Shown here: piece by piece, positions 13,420 to 23,646 of the stretch
Layout of the letters: each line of letters starts with the position of its first letter
Numbering within the stretch: position 1 is the stretch's first letter
DNA from: Globodera rostochiensis
Lineage: Eukaryota > Nematoda > Chromadorea > Rhabditida > Heteroderidae
Reading direction: 5' to 3'
Length of the DNA stretch: 64,000 nt
Assembly (NCBI GenBank): GCA_018350325.1
Contig: JAEVLN010000040.1
Location: 372,001-436,000 of the forward strand
Program-made: the position numbers and the translations under genes
Notes under the pieces: generated by a model
Databases searched by the model: none
What the model was told of the DNA's origin: nothing
What the model saw: the letters and a program-made list of their open reading frames with translations, nothing else

Positions 13420-13720
13420 AGGTGAGCGCCAGGCCAACTGAGGCCCAGCCAACTCAGGCCCTAAGCCAAAACCTATTTGCAGGGTCCTGCGCGGGATTAT
13501 GCAAATTTTTGCCCTGCGCGACCCTCTCGCGCACCTGCCTCGCGCACCTGCACGATATTATGCAAATTTCCCCTGCGCGACCTTATATATTATTTATATT
13601 TTATTAATTTTAATTGTTTTAATTTTTTTTCACTGCGCGACTCACTCGCGCACCCTGCGCGACTTTTTTTAATTATTTAAATTTAAATTTTGAATTTTTC
13701 ACTGCGCGAGATTTCAAATA
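13420..13720. repeat. Cluster of CTGCGCGA / TCGCGCAC words
   Basis: At least ten copies of ctgcgcga or its near complement tcgcgcac are scattered in AT-rich sequence between about 13476 and 13710. The words are partly self-complementary. It resembles the subterminal word arrays of the hAT-like elements elsewhere in this window, but I found no clear ends or target duplication. 13720-13880 shows nothing recognisable. Confidence 0.55.
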
Positions 13721-14109
13721 TTCTCAAAATTATTTTTAAATCAAATAAAATTATTTTCATCGAGCGGGACATCTCTTCGCTCAGTTGATTCCCCTTTTTC
13801 CAAACTTTTTCAGCCCTTTTGCTTGCCCGGATTTGGCGATGCGGCCGTTGCACCACTTTGTCGTGATTCTTTACTCCCAGAGCTTAGACCTTCCTGAGCA
13901 ATAGAATCTCAGGGAACCGATTTATGTGTAAACCCGAAGAGGCTGAATAGAGCGTGTTATTTCTCCCGTTTGAGCGGAGAAATGTCCCGATGAGTGAGTC
14001 GATTTGCTTTATCGATGGAGTGGAAATGAAAATAGTCAGAAGTGTCTTTTTAGGCCGATGAATGGTGTTTAAGTATGCGTTTTCTTCCTCTCGAATTGAC
14101 ATTTCCCCT

Positions 14110-14860
14110 TTCATCGTTTGCTTCTCCTCTTTTTCCAGTTCTTTCCCTTTTGGTCGTTGCTCTCGTCGCCTCTGCCTTTCAGCGGCGACAAAAATTAAAT
14201 AAAAATTCACTACCAGCAGCGAGTGCAAGCGTACAGTTCACCGCATAACAGTAATGCTGATGCTTTTGGCACACTGTCACGTTTTTTTGCTGATTGCCCA
14301 TCCAAAAGTGGCCGCCTTTGCACCAAAGTGACGAAAGGACAGCTTTTTAGTGTTTAAAGTGAACAATTTAATAATAAAATAATTATTAATTAAATATTTA
14401 CACGTATTGAAGATTGGGACATAAATGTTATGGTTGGACATGTCCGTATGTTTTGTGCCATAATATGGATTGCACGTGGAGCCGATAAACTGTTTTCCCT
14501 TCCAACCATCGCTTTCGTTTAAATTGGCCAAAAGCGATGCCTTCGATTCAATGCACCCCCATTCTGCTCTGTAGCCGAAAAAGCGTCCATCAAATGCAGG
14601 CGACTCGAGAACTAAAAATACTTAAACAATTTTAACAAAAAGAAACATTTTTGTGATATTTACCGATTGTACAGTTCAGCACATAACAGTGTCGGTCTGC
14701 TTGGCCACAAAATTTGTCGGGGTTTTCATATTTCTGGATTCCATCGGTTGGATGCAATTCCCAAACCGCTTTTCGGCACAAAAGTTTTTCGCCCGTAGTC
14801 GTTGTCGTCATCGTAGTCGTTGTTGTTGTAGACGTCGTTGTCTTTTGAAAGTTAATAGGG
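14110..14860 (-). pseudogene. 3' half of a cysteine-rich secreted-type gene, cut by the LTR element
   Basis: Three minus-strand exons are visible. The first (about 14664-14851) encodes a threonine-rich linker and a module with TGEKLLCRKAVWE and later RHCYVLNCT. The second (about 14400-14611) encodes FDGRFFGYRAEWGC and GWKGKQFIGSTCNP. The third (about 14218-14331) encodes SLWCKGGHFWMG and HYCYAVNCT. They match, exon by exon and with the same phase-1 introns, the gene at 58633-62275. Upstream, the intron is interrupted at 14876 by the LTR element; the 5' half lies at 32840-33431. Downstream, homology stops near 14210, so the later modules are missing. With the two frameshifts in the 5' half, this copy is very probably dead. 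Confidence 0.8.
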
Positions 14861-14870
14861 AATAAATACC

Positions 14871-14875
14871 GTTTA
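14871..14875. repeat. Target site duplication GTTTA, left side
   Basis: GTTTA lies directly outside the left LTR and again at 32354-32358 directly outside the right LTR. Five bases fits Ty3/gypsy-type integration. Confidence 0.88.
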
Positions 14876-15205
14876 GTGTGCGGTTGTGTGTTGGGCTCCA
14901 GAGGGGGCAAGCACCTCGACCAGGGGCGGGGGAAGGGGTCTTGAAGGGAGGTCCCGGGCCCTGGGGCCCCCCAAAAAGCCTCTCCCCAAACGCCGATCCA
15001 TACTCCAACTTGTATCCGCCTTTATTGCTCCGGTCAACGGAAAATGAGATGTGAGAGATGACTGAACTCGGAGACGGGAAATCATCTTATAAAAGGGGCG
15101 GAGATGTACAATGTGATGGGGGGTAATCGATACATTCAATTGGCAGCGCTCGGAGAGATTTTAGTGGGAAAAGGAATAAATGCTTTTAGGCGAACGGTCC
15201 TCACA
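14876..15205 (-). repeat. 3' LTR (330 bp)
   Basis: Identical by eye to 32024-32353 except for one base at position 4 (T here, A there). Read on the minus strand it begins TGTGAGGACC and ends CAC. It holds a TATAAG box at 15086-15091 and, about 65 bases later, an AATAAA signal at 15021-15026, the order expected for a U3 promoter followed by polyadenylation in R. On the plus strand the same box reads TATAAAAG, so antisense transcription out of the LTR is also possible. Confidence 0.93.
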
Positions 15206-15219
15206 CCTCCCCCTTCCTC
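15206..15219 (-). promoter_or_regulatory. Polypurine tract
   Basis: Read on the minus strand this is an uninterrupted 14-base purine run, GAGGAAGGGGGAGG, ending exactly where the 3' LTR begins. It is the expected primer for second-strand DNA synthesis. Confidence 0.88.
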
Positions 15220-15598
15220 AAGGATCGTCCCCGATCCTAAAATGAAGACATGAGGGTGAGAGTGAGAGAGCCACCCTTTTGTGCACGGCTTCCTCCTTTG
15301 GCTTCCAACTCCAACTCTTGACCAGGCAGCGCATTTCTTTCTGAACTGCTCTTCCACCGCATTCACGATGGATGGCAAAAGAGCTGGGGGAAAACAACCG
15401 GGACTCGCTTCCGGCAACAAATGGGGGATTATTAGGTGTGAACAGAATTGAAAGTGAGGCCGGATGAGGTGTGAGGGTGTCTCTAAAGGCAAAATTTGGG
15501 TGTGAAATGAAGGGAGTGCCGCCAATTGAACGTATGAAGAGGGGGAAAATCGGGCAGCAGACATGTGAGGGCGGAGAAGAAAAGGGGAATCGTTTTTT

Positions 15599-18500
15599 TC
15601 AAAACCCTCTCCGCGGTCGAAAGCCTCGGCTCGGGCCGGCCATGCCTTGTCCCCCGCGGCGCGACGGACACTCGAACGCCATGTGCCCTACGCCTTCGCA
15701 GTTCCAACAGCGCCTCTCACTGCCGCGCGTGAAGTTCCGCTGTCCTCGAGGCTGACGGATCGGTCCTCCCGCTCCGCGTGCCGTTGGTCCTCTCATCGAT
15801 CGCTCGGGGTAGTCCTTAAGGGGCACGGAATATTGACGGCCCTCAGGGAAGAAGTCGTAGAAGTCCAGTGACTTCACGGGTAACCCATCGGAGTCGGCCA
15901 AAATGCCGTTGACCACGCACGCGTTTGGGTGAAACATGGCCTCCACAAAATTCGGGGCCACCACTATCGTCCTCTCGAGTGCCTTCCTCAGGAATCTCTG
16001 CCAGATTCCTTCCGCTTTCCACAAATGGGCCAGGTCGCCGATTACAAACAGTGCGTGCCGAGGCCGACTGAGCGCGACGTTGACACGCCGCGGGTGGTTC
16101 CAAAATGCATCGGCGGATTCTCCTCCTCCTGTGCTGGTGGTGACCACAATCACCGCATCGCTTTCATGCCCTTGGGTGCTGTCACCAGTGGCGATAATGA
16201 TTCGAGCCCAGTCGGGGTGTTCAGCCGTCTGTGCCGCAATTGCCTGTCCAATTTCACTTGCCTGGCCTGCATACAGGCACACGACTCTTATCGTCCCCGG
16301 GAAACGGGGGAATAATTCCTTGATTAGGGCCATAACCGTTTCGGTTTGGCCGGGATTGGACTGAGAGAAGGAGGTTGGGTCGGGGACCATTGGGGAGGTT
16401 TGATGGATTAGGACCAGGGGGATCCCCACGGATGGGAGCTTAATCCCGCTCAGACCGGTCAGCATGTTCATCTGCTCGACCGTCCGCCCGGAAACCAACC
16501 GAAGACCGTGCGGGGCGTATGCAGCCTCCTCAATGCATTCGGTGATCGCTGGGTGGCTCCGGAAATTCACGGACAAAACGGTTTTGTCCACCGCTGCTGC
16601 GATCTGCAGATTCTCGAGAATGGTGTCCACTCCGCACTTCTCGCGCACCGCCTCCGGCACTTCCTGCAGGTTTACGCCAAGCTGATGATCATCCCCCGTG
16701 ACCAGAAGCTTCTTCAGCGCCGGGAAGTTGGTGAGCATCGACAAAACCTGTACTGAACTGGCCTGGCCAGCCTCATCAAGAATTATGACCTCAAATTCAG
16801 ACAAAAGCCCGCCAATCTGTTCGGCTAAGCTTAACGTGCTGAAAATCAGCCTCCTTTTTTCTTTACCCATTAAAATTCCAGCCACCTTTCCTTCATTTGC
16901 CGTCCTTGGGGAGCTTTCGCAGGCAGTGAGGTACCGCTGGACAACTCTCTTCTTCTGAACGTCCAAGCCGTCCAGCAGATGTGGTGCGCGAACTGCTGAT
17001 GCCAACAGATGATCACCGATGTGCGCGATTTCTTCGCGGTACTTCGCTTTGCCCGATCCGGCAAACAGCGCAAGCATTGGTTCGCGCCAGCCGATTTCCT
17101 CCATGTTTTCGGCCATTTGCTGTACTGCTCGAACTACTGCAACGTTCATCGGCGCTACATAAAGGACCCGGGCCTCCAAATTTTCCCGGAGGATGGCCAA
17201 CATTATCCGAGTGGCCACATCCGTTTTACCCGTTCCTGGTGGTGCCATCTGTTTGCAGATGCGGGGGATGGGGTCCAACATCAATCGCGCCGTTTCTCGT
17301 TGTCCCTCGATCATTCTGCTGAGTTCCGGGCGGTCAGCCAGCTCCTCCCAGGTCAGTTCGGGCTCTGCACGTGCTTCGGTCCGTGCCAGAATGGACGCCA
17401 CGATTTGGCCCCGAGCCGACTCATCTGCCGCCATTTCTGATGGTTGGTGTTGTAACAGCAGATCGATCCGTCTCTGAAACACCTCAAGGGACTGAAGGGG
17501 CTTAATTCGGACTTGGGAATTTCCTTCCTTGATCAGCTCCCAATCCTCCCATGAATTATAATTTTTGATCTCCTGGAAGACCACAAATATTTGTGCCACC
17601 AAAACATATCCAAACTGCAGCTCTTCTCTCCTCACCATCGACACGAAACCGTGTCCGCACGGTTTGGCATCATCTGGTCCTACCAATGCCATGCTGATTG
17701 GCTGATCTTGCCGCCAAACCTTACACATGTCCACTAACTCCTCCTTCCTTTCCCAATGGCACTGGATTTCAAACGTTGCCGTCTCGTTTTGGTCATCGAC
17801 GGTGGACGGGGTGACCGTCACCGTGAACCGGTTCAACTCGCTTTCTTGCTTGTCTGAGCAGGCAGCCATTCCCGTCGCCATCACTTCTTCGCCTTGCTTC
17901 ACCAGTTCATTGCCATGCTCGGCTCTGAAAGGAAATTCGTGGCGAATTGGAGAAGGGCGGATTCCGACTGCCACGGCTGGACGATGGGCCGATCGCTCGT
18001 CACCTGTTCCAAAAGGAGAGGACTTTGGGAGGGTGTACCCCATCCCAACTTTCCAATCAGCTGGACGGTTCAACTGAACGATGTCCAGCAGTACCACCAT
18101 TCCGGTGACAGCCCATGACTCGTCAAATCCACCCACAAATTGCCGGGGGTACATTCGCTGCCTCATTCGTAGAAGTGCCGACATTACCGTTAACGACTTC
18201 ACTTTGCCACCGACTCCATAATTAACTTCCAGCACTATCCCAACTGCTGGTTGTGCCAGTTTCAGTTCCATCAAGCTGACTTCCTTTGCCACCGCCTGGG
18301 CCTTGATCTGTCCGTTGTTCAGCCAAGCAGTGATGTCAGCGCCGTCTTCGACATTGAGCAGAAAGCTGAAGCCTTCTCGCCAGTCGTACTGCTTCAACTC
18401 TAGCAGATCACCGATTTGGAGAGGACGCTCCGTCCTTGCTGAAGGGAGGTCGTCTCGAACGGAAACGAAATGAGGCCAAGGCACACGTCGTCCACCAACC

Positions 18501-18838
18501 GGTGCGATGATTGCTTGATACCGCTGGACCTGTACAACAACGTAAACCCGCCCCTTTGAATTCAATTCCCCTTCATTTTCACTTTCATCCTCTTTTTCTT
18601 CTTCCATTTTCTCTTCCTCCATTTCTTCTCCTCCACTCTCCACTTCCTCTCTTTCTCCACAACTTTCATAAACTTCCTCAGCTTCATCTCCACTTTTACT
18701 CAGGTTTTCTGCCACGGATGGCTCAACAACTTCACTCTCCACTCTCTCCGATCCGAACACTTGGTCCGGGTCAAGTCCGTTAATGACGGCAAGCGCCGCC
18801 AGCTCTTGTTCCGCCGAACTCATTAATTCGCCGTCCAT
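15599..18838 (-). CDS. Superfamily 1 RNA helicase with C-terminal zinc knuckle, retroelement cargo
   Basis: An uninterrupted frame of about 1,080 codons; the first ATG is at 18838, two codons inside the longest frame. Residues 40-95 are strongly acidic (E/S/G-rich). The helicase core lies at about 505-940: motif I PPGTGKT (~535-541), motif II DEAGQA (~690-695), motif III GDDHQL (~717-722), motif IV NFRSHP (~760), motif V GDSTQGHE (~887) and motif VI NVALSRPRH (~922). This motif set is that of UPF1/MOV10/SMUBP-type SF1 helicases (AAA_11 and AAA_12 families), which unwind RNA or RNA-protein complexes. The tail is arginine/glycine-rich with a CX2CX4HX4C knuckle (C1046 to C1059), a nucleic-acid binder also typical of Gag. 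It sits between pol and the 3' LTR with no trace of introns, so it is element cargo. Its role in the element's life cycle is unknown. Confidence 0.93.
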   Translation of the reverse strand: MDGELMSSAEQELAALAVINGLDPDQVFGSERVESEVVEPSVAENLSKSGDEAEEVYESCGEREEVESGGEEMEEEKMEEEKEDESENEGELNSKGRVYVVVQVQRYQAIIAPVGGRRVPWPHFVSVRDDLPSARTERPLQIGDLLELKQYDWREGFSFLLNVEDGADITAWLNNGQIKAQAVAKEVSLMELKLAQPAVGIVLEVNYGVGGKVKSLTVMSALLRMRQRMYPRQFVGGFDESWAVTGMVVLLDIVQLNRPADWKVGMGYTLPKSSPFGTGDERSAHRPAVAVGIRPSPIRHEFPFRAEHGNELVKQGEEVMATGMAACSDKQESELNRFTVTVTPSTVDDQNETATFEIQCHWERKEELVDMCKVWRQDQPISMALVGPDDAKPCGHGFVSMVRREELQFGYVLVAQIFVVFQEIKNYNSWEDWELIKEGNSQVRIKPLQSLEVFQRRIDLLLQHQPSEMAADESARGQIVASILARTEARAEPELTWEELADRPELSRMIEGQRETARLMLDPIPRICKQMAPPGTGKTDVATRIMLAILRENLEARVLYVAPMNVAVVRAVQQMAENMEEIGWREPMLALFAGSGKAKYREEIAHIGDHLLASAVRAPHLLDGLDVQKKRVVQRYLTACESSPRTANEGKVAGILMGKEKRRLIFSTLSLAEQIGGLLSEFEVIILDEAGQASSVQVLSMLTNFPALKKLLVTGDDHQLGVNLQEVPEAVREKCGVDTILENLQIAAAVDKTVLSVNFRSHPAITECIEEAAYAPHGLRLVSGRTVEQMNMLTGLSGIKLPSVGIPLVLIHQTSPMVPDPTSFSQSNPGQTETVMALIKELFPRFPGTIRVVCLYAGQASEIGQAIAAQTAEHPDWARIIIATGDSTQGHESDAVIVVTTSTGGGESADAFWNHPRRVNVALSRPRHALFVIGDLAHLWKAEGIWQRFLRKALERTIVVAPNFVEAMFHPNACVVNGILADSDGLPVKSLDFYDFFPEGRQYSVPLKDYPERSMRGPTARGAGGPIRQPRGQRNFTRGSERRCWNCEGVGHMAFECPSRRGGQGMAGPSRGFRPRRGF

Positions 18839-19445
18839 AATCAAAATAGTTGAAATTTCTCTAAAAAAATGAATTTTTGGTTCTTAGTTTAATTTATAGG
18901 GAGAGCATTGATTTTGGTAGAAACGGATTGGGCCGAATGTCTGACTTAACTTAGGTGATCGAGTGATGAGTGTGAATTTTCAATGAAAGTTTGAGTCATA
19001 TTTGGGTTGGGAAGGGTATGGTTATTGTGAATTCACCGCCGGAGGCTTTTCTTCGAGAAATGATTGTGATGAGAAAAGGGAAATTCATAGGGCGTCCGCT
19101 AATGGAGGGAGTGCGGAGATGGGATCGTTCACGGAATGCGGTGCCCCAAGGCGCTGCATTTTCCGTTAAAATATTGGGAAAGTCCCGTTGTAATGCATCG
19201 CGATTGGAAGCATTCTGTGCCTTTTTATCTCGAAGTGTCATTACACTGGCTAAGATAGTAAGGTGAGTTTGAGACAAACCTGCCTTCTCGGGACTTCACG
19301 TGACCGGGGTTGGTATAAGCCATTTGAAAGAGCAAAAATTTGCTACAAAACTGTCTTCGGAATTTTTGTATATATTTTTTTTTTTTATATATTTGTCAGC
19401 GAAAAATTGGGTTGGAATTTTAAACAAACTCAATCAAAATTTCGG
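16659..19445. repeat. 2,787 bp tandem duplication, left unit
   Basis: Every position here recurs 2,787 bases further right, at 19446-22232, with no difference I could see. The unit contains the first ~727 codons of the helicase and ~600 bases upstream of it. Only a single shared base is visible at the junction, which fits non-homologous or template-switch duplication rather than recombination between repeats. An assembly artefact is the main alternative. Confidence 0.92.
18861..18873 (-). promoter_or_regulatory. Possible splice acceptor before the helicase start
   Basis: The minus strand reads CATTTTTTTAG, ending 23 bases before the helicase ATG at 18838. It looks like a 3' splice site and could make a spliced subgenomic helicase mRNA, or accept a spliced leader if the host trans-splices. 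The same site is present in the duplicated copy at about 21648. This is inference from sequence only. Confidence 0.4.
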
Positions 19446-21625
19446 ACTTCCTGCAGGTTTACGCCAAGCTGATGATCATCCCCCGTGACCAGAAGCTTCT
19501 TCAGCGCCGGGAAGTTGGTGAGCATCGACAAAACCTGTACTGAACTGGCCTGGCCAGCCTCATCAAGAATTATGACCTCAAATTCAGACAAAAGCCCGCC
19601 AATCTGTTCGGCTAAGCTTAACGTGCTGAAAATCAGCCTCCTTTTTTCTTTACCCATTAAAATTCCAGCCACCTTTCCTTCATTTGCCGTCCTTGGGGAG
19701 CTTTCGCAGGCAGTGAGGTACCGCTGGACAACTCTCTTCTTCTGAACGTCCAAGCCGTCCAGCAGATGTGGTGCGCGAACTGCTGATGCCAACAGATGAT
19801 CACCGATGTGCGCGATTTCTTCGCGGTACTTCGCTTTGCCCGATCCGGCAAACAGCGCAAGCATTGGTTCGCGCCAGCCGATTTCCTCCATGTTTTCGGC
19901 CATTTGCTGTACTGCTCGAACTACTGCAACGTTCATCGGCGCTACATAAAGGACCCGGGCCTCCAAATTTTCCCGGAGGATGGCCAACATTATCCGAGTG
20001 GCCACATCCGTTTTACCCGTTCCTGGTGGTGCCATCTGTTTGCAGATGCGGGGGATGGGGTCCAACATCAATCGCGCCGTTTCTCGTTGTCCCTCGATCA
20101 TTCTGCTGAGTTCCGGGCGGTCAGCCAGCTCCTCCCAGGTCAGTTCGGGCTCTGCACGTGCTTCGGTCCGTGCCAGAATGGACGCCACGATTTGGCCCCG
20201 AGCCGACTCATCTGCCGCCATTTCTGATGGTTGGTGTTGTAACAGCAGATCGATCCGTCTCTGAAACACCTCAAGGGACTGAAGGGGCTTAATTCGGACT
20301 TGGGAATTTCCTTCCTTGATCAGCTCCCAATCCTCCCATGAATTATAATTTTTGATCTCCTGGAAGACCACAAATATTTGTGCCACCAAAACATATCCAA
20401 ACTGCAGCTCTTCTCTCCTCACCATCGACACGAAACCGTGTCCGCACGGTTTGGCATCATCTGGTCCTACCAATGCCATGCTGATTGGCTGATCTTGCCG
20501 CCAAACCTTACACATGTCCACTAACTCCTCCTTCCTTTCCCAATGGCACTGGATTTCAAACGTTGCCGTCTCGTTTTGGTCATCGACGGTGGACGGGGTG
20601 ACCGTCACCGTGAACCGGTTCAACTCGCTTTCTTGCTTGTCTGAGCAGGCAGCCATTCCCGTCGCCATCACTTCTTCGCCTTGCTTCACCAGTTCATTGC
20701 CATGCTCGGCTCTGAAAGGAAATTCGTGGCGAATTGGAGAAGGGCGGATTCCGACTGCCACGGCTGGACGATGGGCCGATCGCTCGTCACCTGTTCCAAA
20801 AGGAGAGGACTTTGGGAGGGTGTACCCCATCCCAACTTTCCAATCAGCTGGACGGTTCAACTGAACGATGTCCAGCAGTACCACCATTCCGGTGACAGCC
20901 CATGACTCGTCAAATCCACCCACAAATTGCCGGGGGTACATTCGCTGCCTCATTCGTAGAAGTGCCGACATTACCGTTAACGACTTCACTTTGCCACCGA
21001 CTCCATAATTAACTTCCAGCACTATCCCAACTGCTGGTTGTGCCAGTTTCAGTTCCATCAAGCTGACTTCCTTTGCCACCGCCTGGGCCTTGATCTGTCC
21101 GTTGTTCAGCCAAGCAGTGATGTCAGCGCCGTCTTCGACATTGAGCAGAAAGCTGAAGCCTTCTCGCCAGTCGTACTGCTTCAACTCTAGCAGATCACCG
21201 ATTTGGAGAGGACGCTCCGTCCTTGCTGAAGGGAGGTCGTCTCGAACGGAAACGAAATGAGGCCAAGGCACACGTCGTCCACCAACCGGTGCGATGATTG
21301 CTTGATACCGCTGGACCTGTACAACAACGTAAACCCGCCCCTTTGAATTCAATTCCCCTTCATTTTCACTTTCATCCTCTTTTTCTTCTTCCATTTTCTC
21401 TTCCTCCATTTCTTCTCCTCCACTCTCCACTTCCTCTCTTTCTCCACAACTTTCATAAACTTCCTCAGCTTCATCTCCACTTTTACTCAGGTTTTCTGCC
21501 ACGGATGGCTCAACAACTTCACTCTCCACTCTCTCCGATCCGAACACTTGGTCCGGGTCAAGTCCGTTAATGACGGCAAGCGCCGCCAGCTCTTGTTCCG
21601 CCGAACTCATTAATTCGCCGTCCAT
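19430..21625 (-). pseudogene. Truncated second helicase copy
   Basis: This is the duplicated 5' part of the helicase gene. It keeps the acidic N-terminus and motifs I, II and III, then runs off the duplication junction at 19446 after about 728 codons and stops within a few codons. Motifs IV, V and VI and the zinc knuckle are missing, so it cannot form a complete helicase. The first ATG of the matching frame is at 21625. It might still be translated as a dominant fragment, but nothing shows that. Confidence 0.88.
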
Positions 21626-22232
21626 AATCAAAATAGTTGAAATTTCTCTAAAAAAATGAATTTTTGGTTCTTAGTTTAATTTATAGGGAGAGCATTGATT
21701 TTGGTAGAAACGGATTGGGCCGAATGTCTGACTTAACTTAGGTGATCGAGTGATGAGTGTGAATTTTCAATGAAAGTTTGAGTCATATTTGGGTTGGGAA
21801 GGGTATGGTTATTGTGAATTCACCGCCGGAGGCTTTTCTTCGAGAAATGATTGTGATGAGAAAAGGGAAATTCATAGGGCGTCCGCTAATGGAGGGAGTG
21901 CGGAGATGGGATCGTTCACGGAATGCGGTGCCCCAAGGCGCTGCATTTTCCGTTAAAATATTGGGAAAGTCCCGTTGTAATGCATCGCGATTGGAAGCAT
22001 TCTGTGCCTTTTTATCTCGAAGTGTCATTACACTGGCTAAGATAGTAAGGTGAGTTTGAGACAAACCTGCCTTCTCGGGACTTCACGTGACCGGGGTTGG
22101 TATAAGCCATTTGAAAGAGCAAAAATTTGCTACAAAACTGTCTTCGGAATTTTTGTATATATTTTTTTTTTTTATATATTTGTCAGCGAAAAATTGGGTT
22201 GGAATTTTAAACAAACTCAATCAAAATTTCGG
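19446..22232. repeat. 2,787 bp tandem duplication, right unit
   Basis: Exact-looking copy of 16659-19445. In the element's reading direction this unit comes first, so the intact helicase is the promoter-distal one. Confidence 0.92.
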
Positions 22233-23646
22233 AAAAAATGTTTTGGTTTGTTTTTTTTTGTGAAGGAGAGTGAATTCGATTTTGACATGAGTACTCGAGA
22301 CTGGGCACATGACCGACTAACTGAAACATAATACCGAAATATGCGGATATTAAATTTTATAATGACTGATATTTCTGGTCGGTGATGGTTATGTTTGGGA
22401 GGTGCAGCAGTGGGAGATTGACGGCGAGCGAAGACGTCCATTTTGTTGAGCGGCCAAATGTGCTCTTCCGACGAATGGTGGGCGGAACCGTTGATGTGAG
22501 ATGGCTTGGTGACGCTGAAAGAGCAAGCCTGTGGTTCGAATTGCAGCAATGGCAATGGAATTGGACTATATGCAAATCGCCGTTGGGATGAAATCGAATA
22601 GGGAGAAGACCAACTGCTTACCGTAGGACGGATGGACGGCATTTGATGTTGCATAAAAATAACCTTTGGTTAAAAGTCCCAAATGACGGATTGAATTTGT
22701 TAGAGGGTTTGTCTGCTACAACCAGAAATGTGCAATTGTGAACTGAGCACTAAAAATGGCTTTTGTTGCACCAATTGCTTTAGCTGTTTTTTGTTTAGGT
22801 TAGAATTTTTTGAAGAAAATACTGTTTTGTGGCAGGAATTGCTCAAATCCATTATTTGCCGAGAAATCTGATGAATTCGACGAAGTTTACTTAAATTCTT
22901 GATTTTAATAAGAAATGTCAAATTTGCTACTTAAAAAAATTTTTTTTTTTTTTTTTTTTGTTAACGCCCTGAATTTTGATCACTCATCCAATTCATCGCC
23001 ACCACGCAATGAGTTACGGCCAAAACTACAGTCTTACAGGATTATTTCCTCGGAAGGATGTATCTGTTTTTGTTTGCTAAGTGCCCCCTGCCAGCACTTT
23101 AGGCTTATCACTGCAGGTGCAAATGTTCATTGTGCGATGGAAATTCTTTTCATTCGTCTGCAGTGTTTCCTTCTGTTGTTCATTTGCATTTACTCACCTT
23201 TGGTTTAAGGAGGGTTGTTACGCGGTGATGATTGATTATTGTTGAACACGAAAAGAAAACTTTTTTTTCCCGTTAACCAAAAATTGACTAGAGATTGTGC
23301 TTTTTTTAGTTAAAACTGACTTATTAGTGTTTGGACCTATTAACTGCATTCAAAGGCACAAACGGGAATTCGCTATTAGGAATTTCGGAGAAATTGAAGA
23401 ATATGTGTACCTCACCAAATCCCACAAATTATATCAATCGACTCCTTTCTAAGCCTAACGAGGTTCTTTGCACCGAGCATTCAATATGATGTGAAGTGAA
23501 TTTGAAGAAATTGAGTGAAAGTTAGTGTCGGAGAAATAATTTACTGTCCCACATGCAATTCCTGAGCATGTGTTTGCTAAAATAAATTACCGGTAGTCGG
23601 GTTTTTTGTCCTCAAGAGGATTTTCACTCCATTCCGTCTTATTTAA
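22233..23646 (-). other. Spacer between pol and the helicase region
   Basis: About 1.4 kb inside the element without a convincing gene. A minus-strand frame of 145 codons at 22217-22654 is the longest; it is serine/histidine-rich, crosses the duplication boundary and has no recognised domain. A run of 18 T lies near 22942-22960. Some of this may be a leader or an intron for the helicase mRNA. Confidence 0.5.

Noticed and set aside
15136..15564. Frames overlapping the 3' LTR edge and the start of the helicase 3' flank
   Set aside because: They cross the LTR boundary and PPT; chance frames.
15599..18838. Helitron origin of the helicase (Pif1-like Rep-Hel)
   Set aside because: The motifs are UPF1/MOV10-type, not Pif1; there is no Rep HUH motif and no Helitron ends.
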